Positions 39,289 through 47,012 of a stretch of 64,000 nucleotides of DNA are shown here, in pieces (the first letter of the stretch is position 1; every line of letters starts with the position of its first letter). This stretch comes from Pseudomonas asgharzadehiana (lineage in GTDB: Bacteria; Pseudomonadota; Gammaproteobacteria; Pseudomonadales; Pseudomonadaceae). The notes under the pieces are model-generated. The model had not been told where the DNA came from. It ran no database searches and saw only the letters and a list, made by a program, of their open reading frames with translations. The stretch is from positions 620,001 to 684,000 of the forward strand of contig NZ_CP077079.1 of NCBI RefSeq assembly GCF_019139815.1, read 5' to 3'. The translations under genes were made by a program, and so were the position numbers.

Positions 39289-39990
39289 TCAGCGGCTCTG
39301 GCGTTGTTGTAACAACAGGTTGCTAAACCCTGCTCCAGCCAATTGTTTCTGCGCCACGGTCAGTTGTTCACGGTTGCTGAACGGCCCCACCAGCACGCGA
39401 TACCACGTCGCGTCCTTCACGGTGCCAGACTCCACCGTCACCGACTGGCCCAGCAGGATGATCTGCGCGCGTACACGGTCCGCATCCGCCTGCTTGGGGA
39501 ACGAACCCGCCTGCAGGAAGAACTTGGTCACCGGCGCCGCCTTGGTTTCGGCAACCGGCGGAGCAGGTGGCGGGGTGATGCCGGCCAGTGCCGCCTGGGC
39601 GCGTGCGGTGTCGATTTTCGCCGCTTCCGCCGGCGTCACCGGGGTGGTCGGCACCTGCGGAAGCGGCAGGGTTTTCTCCGGCACGGCGTCAGGTGGCACG
39701 ATCACTTCCGATTCTGGCAGCAGCGTGTAGAAGTCGTATTTGGGCTTCACTGGTGCGGTCGGGCTCGGCGCGGTCTTGTTGGCTTCGGCGATTTTGGTGG
39801 CCTTCTGCTGTTCCTGCTTGACCCGTTTGACGTCATCGCCCTGGCCCGGATCCAGCTTCATCAGGAACACCACAAACGCGCCGACCGAGAGGCCGATGGC
39901 CATCCACAACCAGCCTGGGATCGGCTTTTTCGCCGGGGCCTGGTAGCGGCTGGCGCCGCGCTTGGGTGCAGGTTTTTTCTTGGCAGCCAA
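39289..39990 (-). CDS. SPOR domain-containing membrane protein
   Basis: 233-residue bitopic inner-membrane protein with a short Lys-rich cytoplasmic tail (AAKKKPAPKRGASRY), one TM helix (IPGWLWMAIGLSVGAFVVFLM), a Pro/Ala-rich periplasmic linker and a C-terminal SPOR domain (about residues 155-230: FFLQAGSFPKQADADRVRAQI). SPOR domains bind denuded septal peptidoglycan, so a role at the division site, like FtsN, is likely. The start is a TTG one base after the argS stop, with GGAG inside the argS end; the ATG-started frame extending to 40155 is an argS shadow. Confidence 0.85.
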   Translation of the reverse strand: MAAKKKPAPKRGASRYQAPAKKPIPGWLWMAIGLSVGAFVVFLMKLDPGQGDDVKRVKQEQQKATKIAEANKTAPSPTAPVKPKYDFYTLLPESEVIVPPDAVPEKTLPLPQVPTTPVTPAEAAKIDTARAQAALAGITPPPAPPVAETKAAPVTKFFLQAGSFPKQADADRVRAQIILLGQSVTVESGTVKDATWYRVLVGPFSNREQLTVAQKQLAGAGFSNLLLQQRQSR

Positions 39991-39991
39991 C

Positions 39992-41728
39992 TTACATACG
40001 CTCCAGAGTTTCCAGGCCCAACAGTTCCAGGCCTTGCTTGAGGGTCCGTCCAGCCAGTGCGGCGAGGCGCAGGCGACTTTGCTTCTGGGCTTCGTCGTCG
40101 GCGCTGAGGATCGGGCAGTTCTCGTAGAAACTGGAGAACAGGCCGGCCACTTCATACAGGTAGCTGCACAGGATGTGCGGCGTGCCTTTCTCGCCGACGC
40201 TGTTCAACACTTCGCCAAATTGCGCCAGTTTCGCCGCCAGTTCCAGTTCATGGGGCGCGTCCAGCATGATCCGGCCTTCGACTTCGTTGAAGTCCTTGCC
40301 CAGCTTGCGGAACACACCGGCCACGCGGGTGTAGGCGTAGAGCAGGTACGGCGCGGTATTGCCTTCGAAGTTGAGCATCAGTTCGAAGTTGAAGCTGTAG
40401 TCGCTGGTGCGGTGCTTGGACAGGTCGGCATATTTGACCGCGCCGATGCCCACCACGCGGGCGATGTTGCGCAGGTCGGCCTCGGCCAGTTCCGGGTTCT
40501 TTTCCTTGACCAGGCTGTAGGCGCGATCCTGGGCTTCGTTGAGCAGGTCGATCAGCTTGACGGTGCCCCCATCGCGGGTCTTGAACGGGCGGCCATCGGC
40601 GCCGTTCATGGTGCCGAAGCCCATGTGTTCCATGTGCATCGGGTGGGTGACGAAGCCCGCGCGACGCGCCACTTCGAACACCTGCTGGAAGTGCAGGGCC
40701 TGGCGTTGGTCGACGAAGTACAACGCACGGTCAGCCTTGAGCACGCCGCTGCGATAGCGCACGGCGGCCAGGTCGGTGGTGGCATAGAGGTAACCGCCAT
40801 CGGCCTTGACGATGATCACCGGCAACGGCTCGCCGTCGGCGGTCTTGAATTCTTCAAGGAACACGCACTGCGCGCCGTTGCTCTCCACCAACAGGCCCTT
40901 GGCCTTGAGGTCGTTGACCACATTGATCAGGTCGTCGTTGTAGGCGCTTTCGCCCATCACGTCGGCCATGGTCAATTTGACGTTGAGCAGTTCGTAGATT
41001 TCCTGGCAGTGGGACAGGGAAATCTCACGGAAGCGGTTCCACAGCTCCAGGCATTCGGCGTCGCCGGCCTGCAGCTTGACCACCAGGCCACGGGCGCGGT
41101 CGGCGAATTCTTCGGATTCGTCAAAGCGCTTCTTGGCGGCGCGGTAGAAGTTCTCCAGGTCCGACAGCTCATTGCTGGTGATGGGGTTCTCTTGCAGGTA
41201 CGCCATCAGCATGCCGAACTGGGTGCCCCAGTCGCCCACATGGTTCTGACGGATCACGTTGTCGCCGAGAAACTCCAGCACCCGCGCCACGCCGTCGCCA
41301 ATGATGGTGGAGCGCAGGTGGCCCACGTGCATCTCTTTGGCCAGGTTCGGTGCCGACAGGTCGACGACCACGCGCTGGTTGGCGCCGGCCTTGCGGGCGC
41401 CTATTTTTGCGTCAGCCAGCGCGGCGTCCAGGCGCGAGGCCAGGGCCTGGGTGTTCTGGAAGAAGTTGATAAAGCCGGGGCCGGCGATTTCGGCCTTGGT
41501 GACACTCTCGTCGACCGGCAGCGCGGCGATGATTTTTTCCGCCAGGTCGCGCGGTTTCATGCCGGCGGGCTTGGACAGCATCATCGCAATGTTGCTGGCG
41601 AAGTCACCGTGGGTCTTGTCGCGGGTGTTTTCCACCTGGATCGCCGGCGTCAGGCCTTCAGGCAACACACCTTCGTTGACGAGTTGGGTGAGGGCTTGTT
41701 GGATCAGCTGGCGAATGGTGTCTTTCAT
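39992..41728 (-). CDS. argS: Arginyl-tRNA synthetase
   Basis: Class I aminoacyl-tRNA synthetase, 578 residues from the ATG at 41728 ([16 protein letters not shown]). The HIGH-type motif is [16 protein letters not shown], and the C-terminal DALR anticodon-binding domain ends LETLERM. The class I KMSKS motif is absent or degenerate, which is usual in ArgS. Its stop is followed after one base by the SPOR-domain gene. A pair of degenerate REP sequences lies upstream. Confidence 0.96.
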   Translation of the reverse strand: MKDTIRQLIQQALTQLVNEGVLPEGLTPAIQVENTRDKTHGDFASNIAMMLSKPAGMKPRDLAEKIIAALPVDESVTKAEIAGPGFINFFQNTQALASRLDAALADAKIGARKAGANQRVVVDLSAPNLAKEMHVGHLRSTIIGDGVARVLEFLGDNVIRQNHVGDWGTQFGMLMAYLQENPITSNELSDLENFYRAAKKRFDESEEFADRARGLVVKLQAGDAECLELWNRFREISLSHCQEIYELLNVKLTMADVMGESAYNDDLINVVNDLKAKGLLVESNGAQCVFLEEFKTADGEPLPVIIVKADGGYLYATTDLAAVRYRSGVLKADRALYFVDQRQALHFQQVFEVARRAGFVTHPMHMEHMGFGTMNGADGRPFKTRDGGTVKLIDLLNEAQDRAYSLVKEKNPELAEADLRNIARVVGIGAVKYADLSKHRTSDYSFNFELMLNFEGNTAPYLLYAYTRVAGVFRKLGKDFNEVEGRIMLDAPHELELAAKLAQFGEVLNSVGEKGTPHILCSYLYEVAGLFSSFYENCPILSADDEAQKQSRLRLAALAGRTLKQGLELLGLETLERM

Positions 41729-41849
41729 GGTGTTCTCTTTCGACCGCAAGCGGCGGCGCGCGATGCGCAGGTGGAAAAACTGGGCATTATCCGTGGCGAG
41801 GGCGGGCTTGCCAACCGTTCAGACCAGATGGCGGACCTGCGGGCCTCAT

Positions 41850-41913
41850 CGCGGGCACGCCCGCTCCCGCATTTAACGGTGTTCACCTTTCAAAATGTGG
41901 GAGTTGGCTTGCT
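41850..41913. repeat. Degenerate REP pair between argS and priA
   Basis: An arm resembling the GCGGGC type (CGGGCACGCCCGCTCCCGCATT, 41853-41874) is followed in inverse orientation by AATGTGGGAGTTGGCTTGCT at 41893-41912. The two arms differ from one another, so this looks like a decayed or composite element in the 186-base gap between argS and priA. Confidence 0.65.
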
Positions 41914-41914
41914 A

Positions 41915-44134
41915 CTAATACAAATCTACCGGGTCCACATCCAACGACCATCGCACCTGCCGCCCGCTGGGTATTTGCTCCAGAGCAAGTAACCAGCTAC
42001 TTAATAAGCGATGCAGTGGCGCGCGCGAGGTGGCTTGTAACAGTAGCTGAGCGCGATAACGTCCCGCGCGGCGTTCCATGGGCGCGGGCACCGGGCCGAG
42101 CAGTTCGATGCCGCTCAGGCCCAGTTCGCCTAGCAACCGCTCGGCGGCACTGCACGCCTCGTCCAGGAAACCTTCGGCCTGCCCCGGCTTGTGCGCCTCG
42201 GCGCGCAGCAAGGCCAGGTGGGCAAACGGCGGCAGGCCGGCGGAGCGGCGTTCGCTCAGGGCCTGTTCGGCGAAGGCAAAATAACCTTGTTCGGTCAGTT
42301 GAATCAGCAGCGGGTGGTCGGCCAGGTGCGTCTGGATAATCACTTTGCCCGGCTCTTCGGCACGCCCGGCGCGCCCGGCCACTTGCACGATCAACTGCGC
42401 CATGCGCTCGCTGGCGCGGAAGTCGCCGGAGAACAGGCCGCCGTCGGCGTCCAGGATCGACACCAGGGTCACCCGGGGAAAGTGGTGCCCCTTGGCGAGC
42501 ATCTGCGTGCCCACCAGGATGCATGGCTGGCCCTTCTGGATGGTCGCGAACAGTTGGTTCATCGCATCTTTGCGCGAGGTGCTGTCGCGGTCGACCCGCA
42601 GCACGGGGTAGTCCGGGAACAGAATGCCCAGGCGCTCTTCGGCGCGCTCGGTGCCCGCGCCAACCGGGCGCAGGTCGACCTTGCCGCACTGCGGGCAGTG
42701 GCGGGGCACGCGCTCCACATGGCCGCAGTGATGGCAGCGCAACTCGCCGTAGCGCTGGTGCACGGTCATGCGCGCATCGCAGCGCTCGCATTCGGACATC
42801 CAGCCGCAGTCATGGCACAGCAGCGTCGGCGCAAAGCCGCGGCGGTTAAGAAACACCAGGACTTGCTGGCCGGCGGCGAGGGTTTGGCCTATTGCTTGCT
42901 GCATCGGCCCGGAAATACCGCTGTCCAGCGGGCGGCTTTTTACGTCCAGGCGCAGGAAGCGCGGTTGTTTGGCGCCGCCGGCGCGTTCATTCAGGCGTAG
43001 GAGTCCGTAACGGCCGGTGTAGGCGTTGTGCAGGCTCTCCAGGGACGGCGTGGCCGAACCGAGCACGATCGGGATGTCTTCCTGGCGGGCGCGCACCAGC
43101 GCCAGGTCGCGGGCGTGGTAGCGCAGGCCTTCCTGCTGCTTATAGGAGCCGTCGTGTTCTTCGTCGATGATGATCAGCCCGGGGTTCTTCATTGGCGTGA
43201 ACAGCGCCGAACGCGTGCCGATAATAATGTCGGCCTCGCCATCCCGTGCCGCCAGCCATGACTCCAGGCGCTCACGGTCGTTGACCGCCGAGTGCACCAG
43301 GGCGATGCGGGCATTGAAGCGTTGCTCGAAACGCGCCAGGGTCTGCGGGCCGAGGTTGATCTCAGGGATCAGTACCAGCGCCTGTTTGCCGGCTTGCAGG
43401 GTTTCGCGGATCAACTGCAAATAGACTTCGGTCTTGCCACTGCCGGTGACGCCGGCCAGCAGGAACGCATGGAAACTGTCGAAACCTGCGCGAATCGCCT
43501 CGTAAGCGGCGCGTTGCTCGGGGTTCAGCGGCAGTTCCGGCTGGGCCAGCCAATGTTCGTGGCGTGGGTCAGGGGCGTGTTTGCGGATTTCGACCTGTAC
43601 CAAGCCTTTGGCCAGCAACAGGTCGAGGCTGTCTTTGCTCAGCATCAGCTTGCTTAAAAGCTGATGGGCCACGCCGTGAGGGTGCTGGGCCAGTGTCGCC
43701 AGGGCTTCGCGTTGACGCGGCGCGCGTGCGATGCGCGGGTCATCGAGGCGTGCGCCGGGGGCCATCGACCAGAAGCGCTCCTGACGCGCCTCGGCCAGTT
43801 CGCCCTGCCGCAACAGCACTGGCAACGCCCAGCTCAGGGTGTCGCCCAGGCTGTGCTGGTAATACTGGGCTGTCCACAGGCACAGCTTGAACAGCGCGTG
43901 CGGCAGTGGCGCCGTGGCATCAAGGATCGCCAGGGCGGGCTTGAGCTTTTCGGCGGGCACTTCGCTGTGATCGGCGATTTCGATCAGGATGCCGATCATC
44001 TCCCGGCGGCCAAACGGCACGCGTACGCGCATGCCCGGCTGCAACTGCGCCCGCAGCACGCCGGCCGGGGCTCGATAGTCGAACAGGCGGCGCAGGGGCG
44101 AGGGCAGGGCTAGGCGCAAAATGGCGTCGGGCAC
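41915..44134 (-). CDS. priA: Primosomal replication protein N' (helicase PriA)
   Basis: Superfamily 2 DNA helicase that restarts stalled replication forks. From a GTG at 44134 it has 739 residues (MPDAILRLALPSPLRRLFDY); the frame is open to 44212 but the family N-terminus fits the GTG. N-terminal 3'-DNA-binding domain, Walker A GVTGSGKTEVYL at about 225, DEEH box, and a zinc-binding insert with paired Cys (CHDCGWMSECERCDARM, CHHCGHVERVPRHCPQCG). C-terminal helicase motif QVAGRAGRAEEPG is present. Confidence 0.96.
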   Translation of the reverse strand: MPDAILRLALPSPLRRLFDYRAPAGVLRAQLQPGMRVRVPFGRREMIGILIEIADHSEVPAEKLKPALAILDATAPLPHALFKLCLWTAQYYQHSLGDTLSWALPVLLRQGELAEARQERFWSMAPGARLDDPRIARAPRQREALATLAQHPHGVAHQLLSKLMLSKDSLDLLLAKGLVQVEIRKHAPDPRHEHWLAQPELPLNPEQRAAYEAIRAGFDSFHAFLLAGVTGSGKTEVYLQLIRETLQAGKQALVLIPEINLGPQTLARFEQRFNARIALVHSAVNDRERLESWLAARDGEADIIIGTRSALFTPMKNPGLIIIDEEHDGSYKQQEGLRYHARDLALVRARQEDIPIVLGSATPSLESLHNAYTGRYGLLRLNERAGGAKQPRFLRLDVKSRPLDSGISGPMQQAIGQTLAAGQQVLVFLNRRGFAPTLLCHDCGWMSECERCDARMTVHQRYGELRCHHCGHVERVPRHCPQCGKVDLRPVGAGTERAEERLGILFPDYPVLRVDRDSTSRKDAMNQLFATIQKGQPCILVGTQMLAKGHHFPRVTLVSILDADGGLFSGDFRASERMAQLIVQVAGRAGRAEEPGKVIIQTHLADHPLLIQLTEQGYFAFAEQALSERRSAGLPPFAHLALLRAEAHKPGQAEGFLDEACSAAERLLGELGLSGIELLGPVPAPMERRAGRYRAQLLLQATSRAPLHRLLSSWLLALEQIPSGRQVRWSLDVDPVDLY

Positions 44135-44263
44135 GCGGGGAGTCTCATATAAAGGCGGGTGACGGTGCAGGGGCGCGAGCCTAGCAGACGAGGGGGGTGT
44201 TGGGTATGCCATGGTTTTCTGATGAAAGGTGCTTTTATGTTGACAGGCGATAGGTGCCGCAGC

Positions 44264-44291
44264 TTGCGCGTTTAAAAAGGTCTGGTAGAAT
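44264..44291 (+). promoter_or_regulatory. Candidate rpmE promoter
   Basis: TTGCGC at 44264-44269 and TAGAAT at 44286-44291 form a sigma-70-like pair with 16-base spacing, just upstream of the structured leader of rpmE. This 227-base gap is otherwise free of genes and also holds the divergent priA promoter. Confidence 0.5.
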
Positions 44292-44305
44292 CCGCGGCCT
44301 AATTA

Positions 44306-44342
44306 CGTGCGGTATTCGACAATAGTGTCGAGTGGCGGCACG
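44306..44342 (+). promoter_or_regulatory. Structured rpmE mRNA leader, candidate L31 autoregulatory element
   Basis: Two nested stems can form: an outer CGTGC (44306-44310)/GCACG (44338-44342) and an inner TCGACA (44316-44321)/TGTCGA (44326-44331) with a four-base ATAG loop. An asymmetric internal loop separates them. It ends 19 bases before the rpmE start. Ribosomal protein L31 leaders have been proposed as autoregulatory RNAs in Gammaproteobacteria; identity with that class is inference. Confidence 0.45.
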
Positions 44343-44361
44343 CTAGCCCGAGGAAGTCACC

Positions 44362-44595
44362 ATGAAAGCCGATATCCATCCAGCGTACGAAACCATCGAA
44401 GTTACCTGCAGCTGCGGCAACAAGTTCGAAACCCGTTCGAACCTGTGCAAGCCACTGGGTACTGACGTATGCAACGAGTGCCACCCGTTCTACACCGGTA
44501 AGCAGAAGACCCTGGACACCGGCGGCCGCGTACAGCGCTTCGCAGATCGCTTTGGTGCTTTCGGCAAGAAGCCTGCTGCTACTCCAGCAGAGTAA
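44362..44595 (+). CDS. rpmE: 50S ribosomal protein L31, zinc-binding form
   Basis: Ribosomal protein at the central protuberance that bridges the two subunits. The 77-residue protein keeps all four zinc-ligand Cys (C16 and C18 in TCSCGN, C37 and C40 in DVCNECHPF), so it is the C+ form that doubles as a zinc reserve. GAGGAAG precedes the ATG. It is followed at once by an overlapping terminator and the nuclease gene. Confidence 0.97.
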   Translation: MKADIHPAYETIEVTCSCGNKFETRSNLCKPLGTDVCNECHPFYTGKQKTLDTGGRVQRFADRFGAFGKKPAATPAE

Positions 44596-44609
44596 GGCTC
44601 AAAAGCCTT

Positions 44610-45416
44610 ATGGGCTTTTGCCAGCTGTTGAAAAAGGCGTCCCTCGCGGGCGCCTTTTTTGTGCCTGGGATTTGGCAGCAGGCCGCCCAGGCCGAGGTGT
44701 TTTGCCCTGCGCCGGCGTCTGTGGTCCGGGTTGAAGTACAGCGCGTGGTCGATGGCGACACCGTGCGCCTCAAGGATGGCCGCAGCGTGCGCATGATCGG
44801 CGTCAACGCCCCGGAAACCGCTAAAAAGGGGCGTGGCGACGAGCCTTATGCGGTCGCTGCCCGCCAGCGTTTGCAGGCGTTGGTGGCGGCCAGTGACGGT
44901 CGCGTCGGCTTGGTGCCGGGGCGCGAGCGAAAAGACCGCTACGGACGTACCCTGGCCCACCTTTACGGTGCCGATGGCGAAAACCTCGAGGCGCGCTTGC
45001 TCGCCGAAGGCTTGGGGTTTCAAGTGGGGGTCGCGCCCAATGTTGACCTCGTCGCTTGCCAGCAGGCGGCGGAAAACAGCGCCCGCCAGGCCGGGTTGGG
45101 GCTCTGGCGGCAATCGCCGGTGCAATCGGTGAGCGACCTCAGGCAATCCGGTTTTGCGCTGGTCAGCGGCCGGGTGAGCAAGATCGAGCGCAATCGCGGC
45201 GGCATCTGGATTCAATTGCAGGGCTCACTGGTATTGCGCGTGGCGCCCGATCTTGCCCGCCAGTTCGACAGTGGCTTGCTCAATGGTCTGCAAGGCAAGA
45301 CAATCGAGGCGCGCGGTTGGGTGCAGGATCGCTCCAGGCAGGGGCGCCTGAAAAACGGTCAAGCGCGTTGGCTGCTGCCGCTGACCGATCCCGGTATGCT
45401 CAAATCGACAGATTAA
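44610..45416 (+). CDS. Secreted thermonuclease-family (SNase-like) protein
   Basis: 268-residue precursor with a signal peptide (KKASLAGAFFVPGIW, cleavage near QAAQA/EVF) and a staphylococcal nuclease-like domain: VVDGDTVRL with the calcium-site Asp pair, RMIGVNAPET with the catalytic Arg, and ERKDRYGRTLAHLY with the second active-site region. A further C-terminal OB-like segment follows (about 170-268). The first codons lie on the rpmE terminator hairpin, and no strong ribosome binding site precedes the ATG at 44610, so its expression is expected to be low or to depend on read-through. Export to the periplasm or outside is inferred. Confidence 0.82.
   Translation: MGFCQLLKKASLAGAFFVPGIWQQAAQAEVFCPAPASVVRVEVQRVVDGDTVRLKDGRSVRMIGVNAPETAKKGRGDEPYAVAARQRLQALVAASDGRVGLVPGRERKDRYGRTLAHLYGADGENLEARLLAEGLGFQVGVAPNVDLVACQQAAENSARQAGLGLWRQSPVQSVSDLRQSGFALVSGRVSKIERNRGGIWIQLQGSLVLRVAPDLARQFDSGLLNGLQGKTIEARGWVQDRSRQGRLKNGQARWLLPLTDPGMLKSTD
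44631..44660 (+). terminator. rpmE terminator inside the nuclease signal-peptide codons
   Basis: AAAAAGGCG (44631-44639) pairs with CGCCTTTTT (44651-44659), continued inward by CCC/GGG around a TCGC loop with one bulged T, and ends in six T residues. It is a strong intrinsic terminator located within codons 8-17 of the downstream reading frame. Confidence 0.8.
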
Positions 45417-45506
45417 TAAAAAATTGTAGACATTTTTTTATTCAATTGTGAACAGTTGAGCCCTTGTATCCCGTGGCCTTAGACCAAAGTACGGCGCTTT
45501 GGGGCC

Positions 45507-45535
45507 TTGACACCTGTGACTGCCCAGTCTTGTAG
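45507..45535 (+). promoter_or_regulatory. Candidate maeB promoter
   Basis: A perfect -35 hexamer TTGACA (45507-45512) is followed after 17 bases by TTGTAG (45530-45535), a weak -10. It lies about 60 bases upstream of the malic enzyme start. The rest of the 181-base gap is AT-rich near the nuclease stop and holds no gene. Confidence 0.45.
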
Positions 45536-45597
45536 GGGCTTTACGACACGAGTATCCTCGGCGGTCCGTCGACCAACAGTAAAAGCGGAATGCCGAT

Positions 45598-46866
45598 ATG
45601 TCTGATTTGAAAACTGCCGCTCTCGAATATCATGCCCATCCTCGTCCAGGAAAGCTGAGTGTAGAGCTCACCAAGGCCACCGCTACCGCCCGCGACCTGT
45701 CGCTGGCCTACAGCCCCGGCGTGGCCGAGCCCGTACGTGAAATCGCCCGTGACCCTGAGCTGGCGTACAAGTACACCGGCAAGGGCAACCTGGTTGCAGT
45801 GATTTCCGATGGCACCGCGATTCTCGGCCTGGGAAACCTCGGCCCATTGGCATCCAAGCCAGTCATGGAAGGTAAGGGCGTGCTGTTCAAGCGCTTCGCC
45901 GGCATTGACGTATTCGACATCGAAGTCGACTCCGAAAGCCCGCAGGCCTTCATCGATACCGTCAAGCGCATCTCCATCACCTTCGGTGGCATCAACCTGG
46001 AAGACATCAAGGCACCTGAGTGCTTCGAAATCGAAAAGGCCCTGATCGAGCAATGTGACATTCCGGTATTCCACGATGACCAGCACGGCACCGCGATCGT
46101 TACCGCGGCCGGCATGATCAACGCCCTGGAAATCGCCGGCAAAACCCTGGCTGATGCCAAGATCGTCTGCCTGGGCGCCGGCGCTGCGGCTATCTCCTGC
46201 ATGAAGCTGATCGTGAGCATGGGTGCCAAGCTGGAAAACATCTACATGGTCGACAGCAAGGGCGTGATCCAGTCCGAGCGTACCGACCTGAACCAGTACA
46301 AGGCGATGTTTGCCCACCCGTCCTCCAAGCGCACCCTGGCTGACGCCCTCGACGGCGCCGATGTGTTCGTCGGCCTGTCCGGCCCGAACCTGCTGAGCGC
46401 TGAAGGCCTGAAGTCCATGGCGGCCAACCCGATCGTGTTCGCCTGCTCCAACCCAGACCCAGAGATCTCGCCGGAGCTGGCCCACGCCACTCGTAACGAT
46501 GTGATCATGGCCACCGGTCGTTCGGACTACCCGAACCAGGTCAACAACGTACTGGGCTTCCCGTTCATCTTCCGTGGTGCCCTGGACGTTCGCGCCAAGC
46601 GCATCAACGAAGAGATGAAAGTCGCGGCCGCCAATGCCCTGCGTGAACTGGCCAAGCTGCCGGTACCTCAGGATGTATGCGACGCCTACGGTGGCGCCAA
46701 ACTGGAATTCGGCCGTGAGTACATCATTCCGAAGCCAATGGACAAGCGCCTGATCACCCTGATCTCCGATGCCGTGGCCAAAGCCGCAATCGAGACTGGT
46801 GTGGCCACCCTGCCGTATCCGAAGAACTACCCGCTGCAAAGCGTGGATGATGTGTTCAACGGCTAA
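45598..46866 (+). CDS. maeB: NAD(P)-dependent malic enzyme, short form
   Basis: Oxidative decarboxylation of malate to pyruvate and CO2. At 422 residues it is the short malic enzyme without the phosphotransacetylase-like C-terminal domain of enteric MaeB. The N-terminal domain carries YSPGVAEP and [22 protein letters not shown]; the metal-binding residues are in [11 protein letters not shown], and the dinucleotide fold has VCLGAGAAA. Cofactor preference cannot be read safely. The gene symbol is by similarity to Pseudomonas annotation. It ends at a strong terminator. Confidence 0.9.
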   Translation: MSDLKTAALEYHAHPRPGKLSVELTKATATARDLSLAYSPGVAEPVREIARDPELAYKYTGKGNLVAVISDGTAILGLGNLGPLASKPVMEGKGVLFKRFAGIDVFDIEVDSESPQAFIDTVKRISITFGGINLEDIKAPECFEIEKALIEQCDIPVFHDDQHGTAIVTAAGMINALEIAGKTLADAKIVCLGAGAAAISCMKLIVSMGAKLENIYMVDSKGVIQSERTDLNQYKAMFAHPSSKRTLADALDGADVFVGLSGPNLLSAEGLKSMAANPIVFACSNPDPEISPELAHATRNDVIMATGRSDYPNQVNNVLGFPFIFRGALDVRAKRINEEMKVAAANALRELAKLPVPQDVCDAYGGAKLEFGREYIIPKPMDKRLITLISDAVAKAAIETGVATLPYPKNYPLQSVDDVFNG

Positions 46867-46880
46867 GCCGTTGTAGCGCA

Positions 46881-46926
46881 CCCACAAAAAAGCCCCGGCT
46901 CTTGCGAGTCGGGGCTTTTTTGTGGG
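46881..46926. terminator. Bidirectional terminator between maeB and mrcA
   Basis: A 17-base-pair stem, CCCACAAAAAAGCCCCG (46881-46897) with CGGGGCTTTTTTGTGGG (46910-46926), and a 12-base loop. It has T-runs in both directions. Confidence 0.93.
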
Positions 46927-46952
46927 CTTTTAATTGAGCCTTGTGAAGATCT

Positions 46953-46986
46953 AAATGTGGGAGGGGGCAAGCCCCCTCCCACGTTT
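46953..46986. repeat. Compact REP palindrome downstream of mrcA
   Basis: GTGGGAGGGGGC (46957-46968) and GCCCCCTCCCAC (46971-46982) form a perfect 12-base-pair palindrome with only two bases between the arms. The arms match those of the REPINs elsewhere, so this is a REPIN without its usual spacer. Confidence 0.85.
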
Positions 46987-47012
46987 GGATCTCTATTGGC
47001 TTGAAGTAGCGA

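Noticed and set aside
39991..40155. N-terminal extension of the SPOR-domain gene into argS
   Set aside because: The extension is argS in another frame; the TTG at 39990 gives the expected Lys-rich N-terminus.
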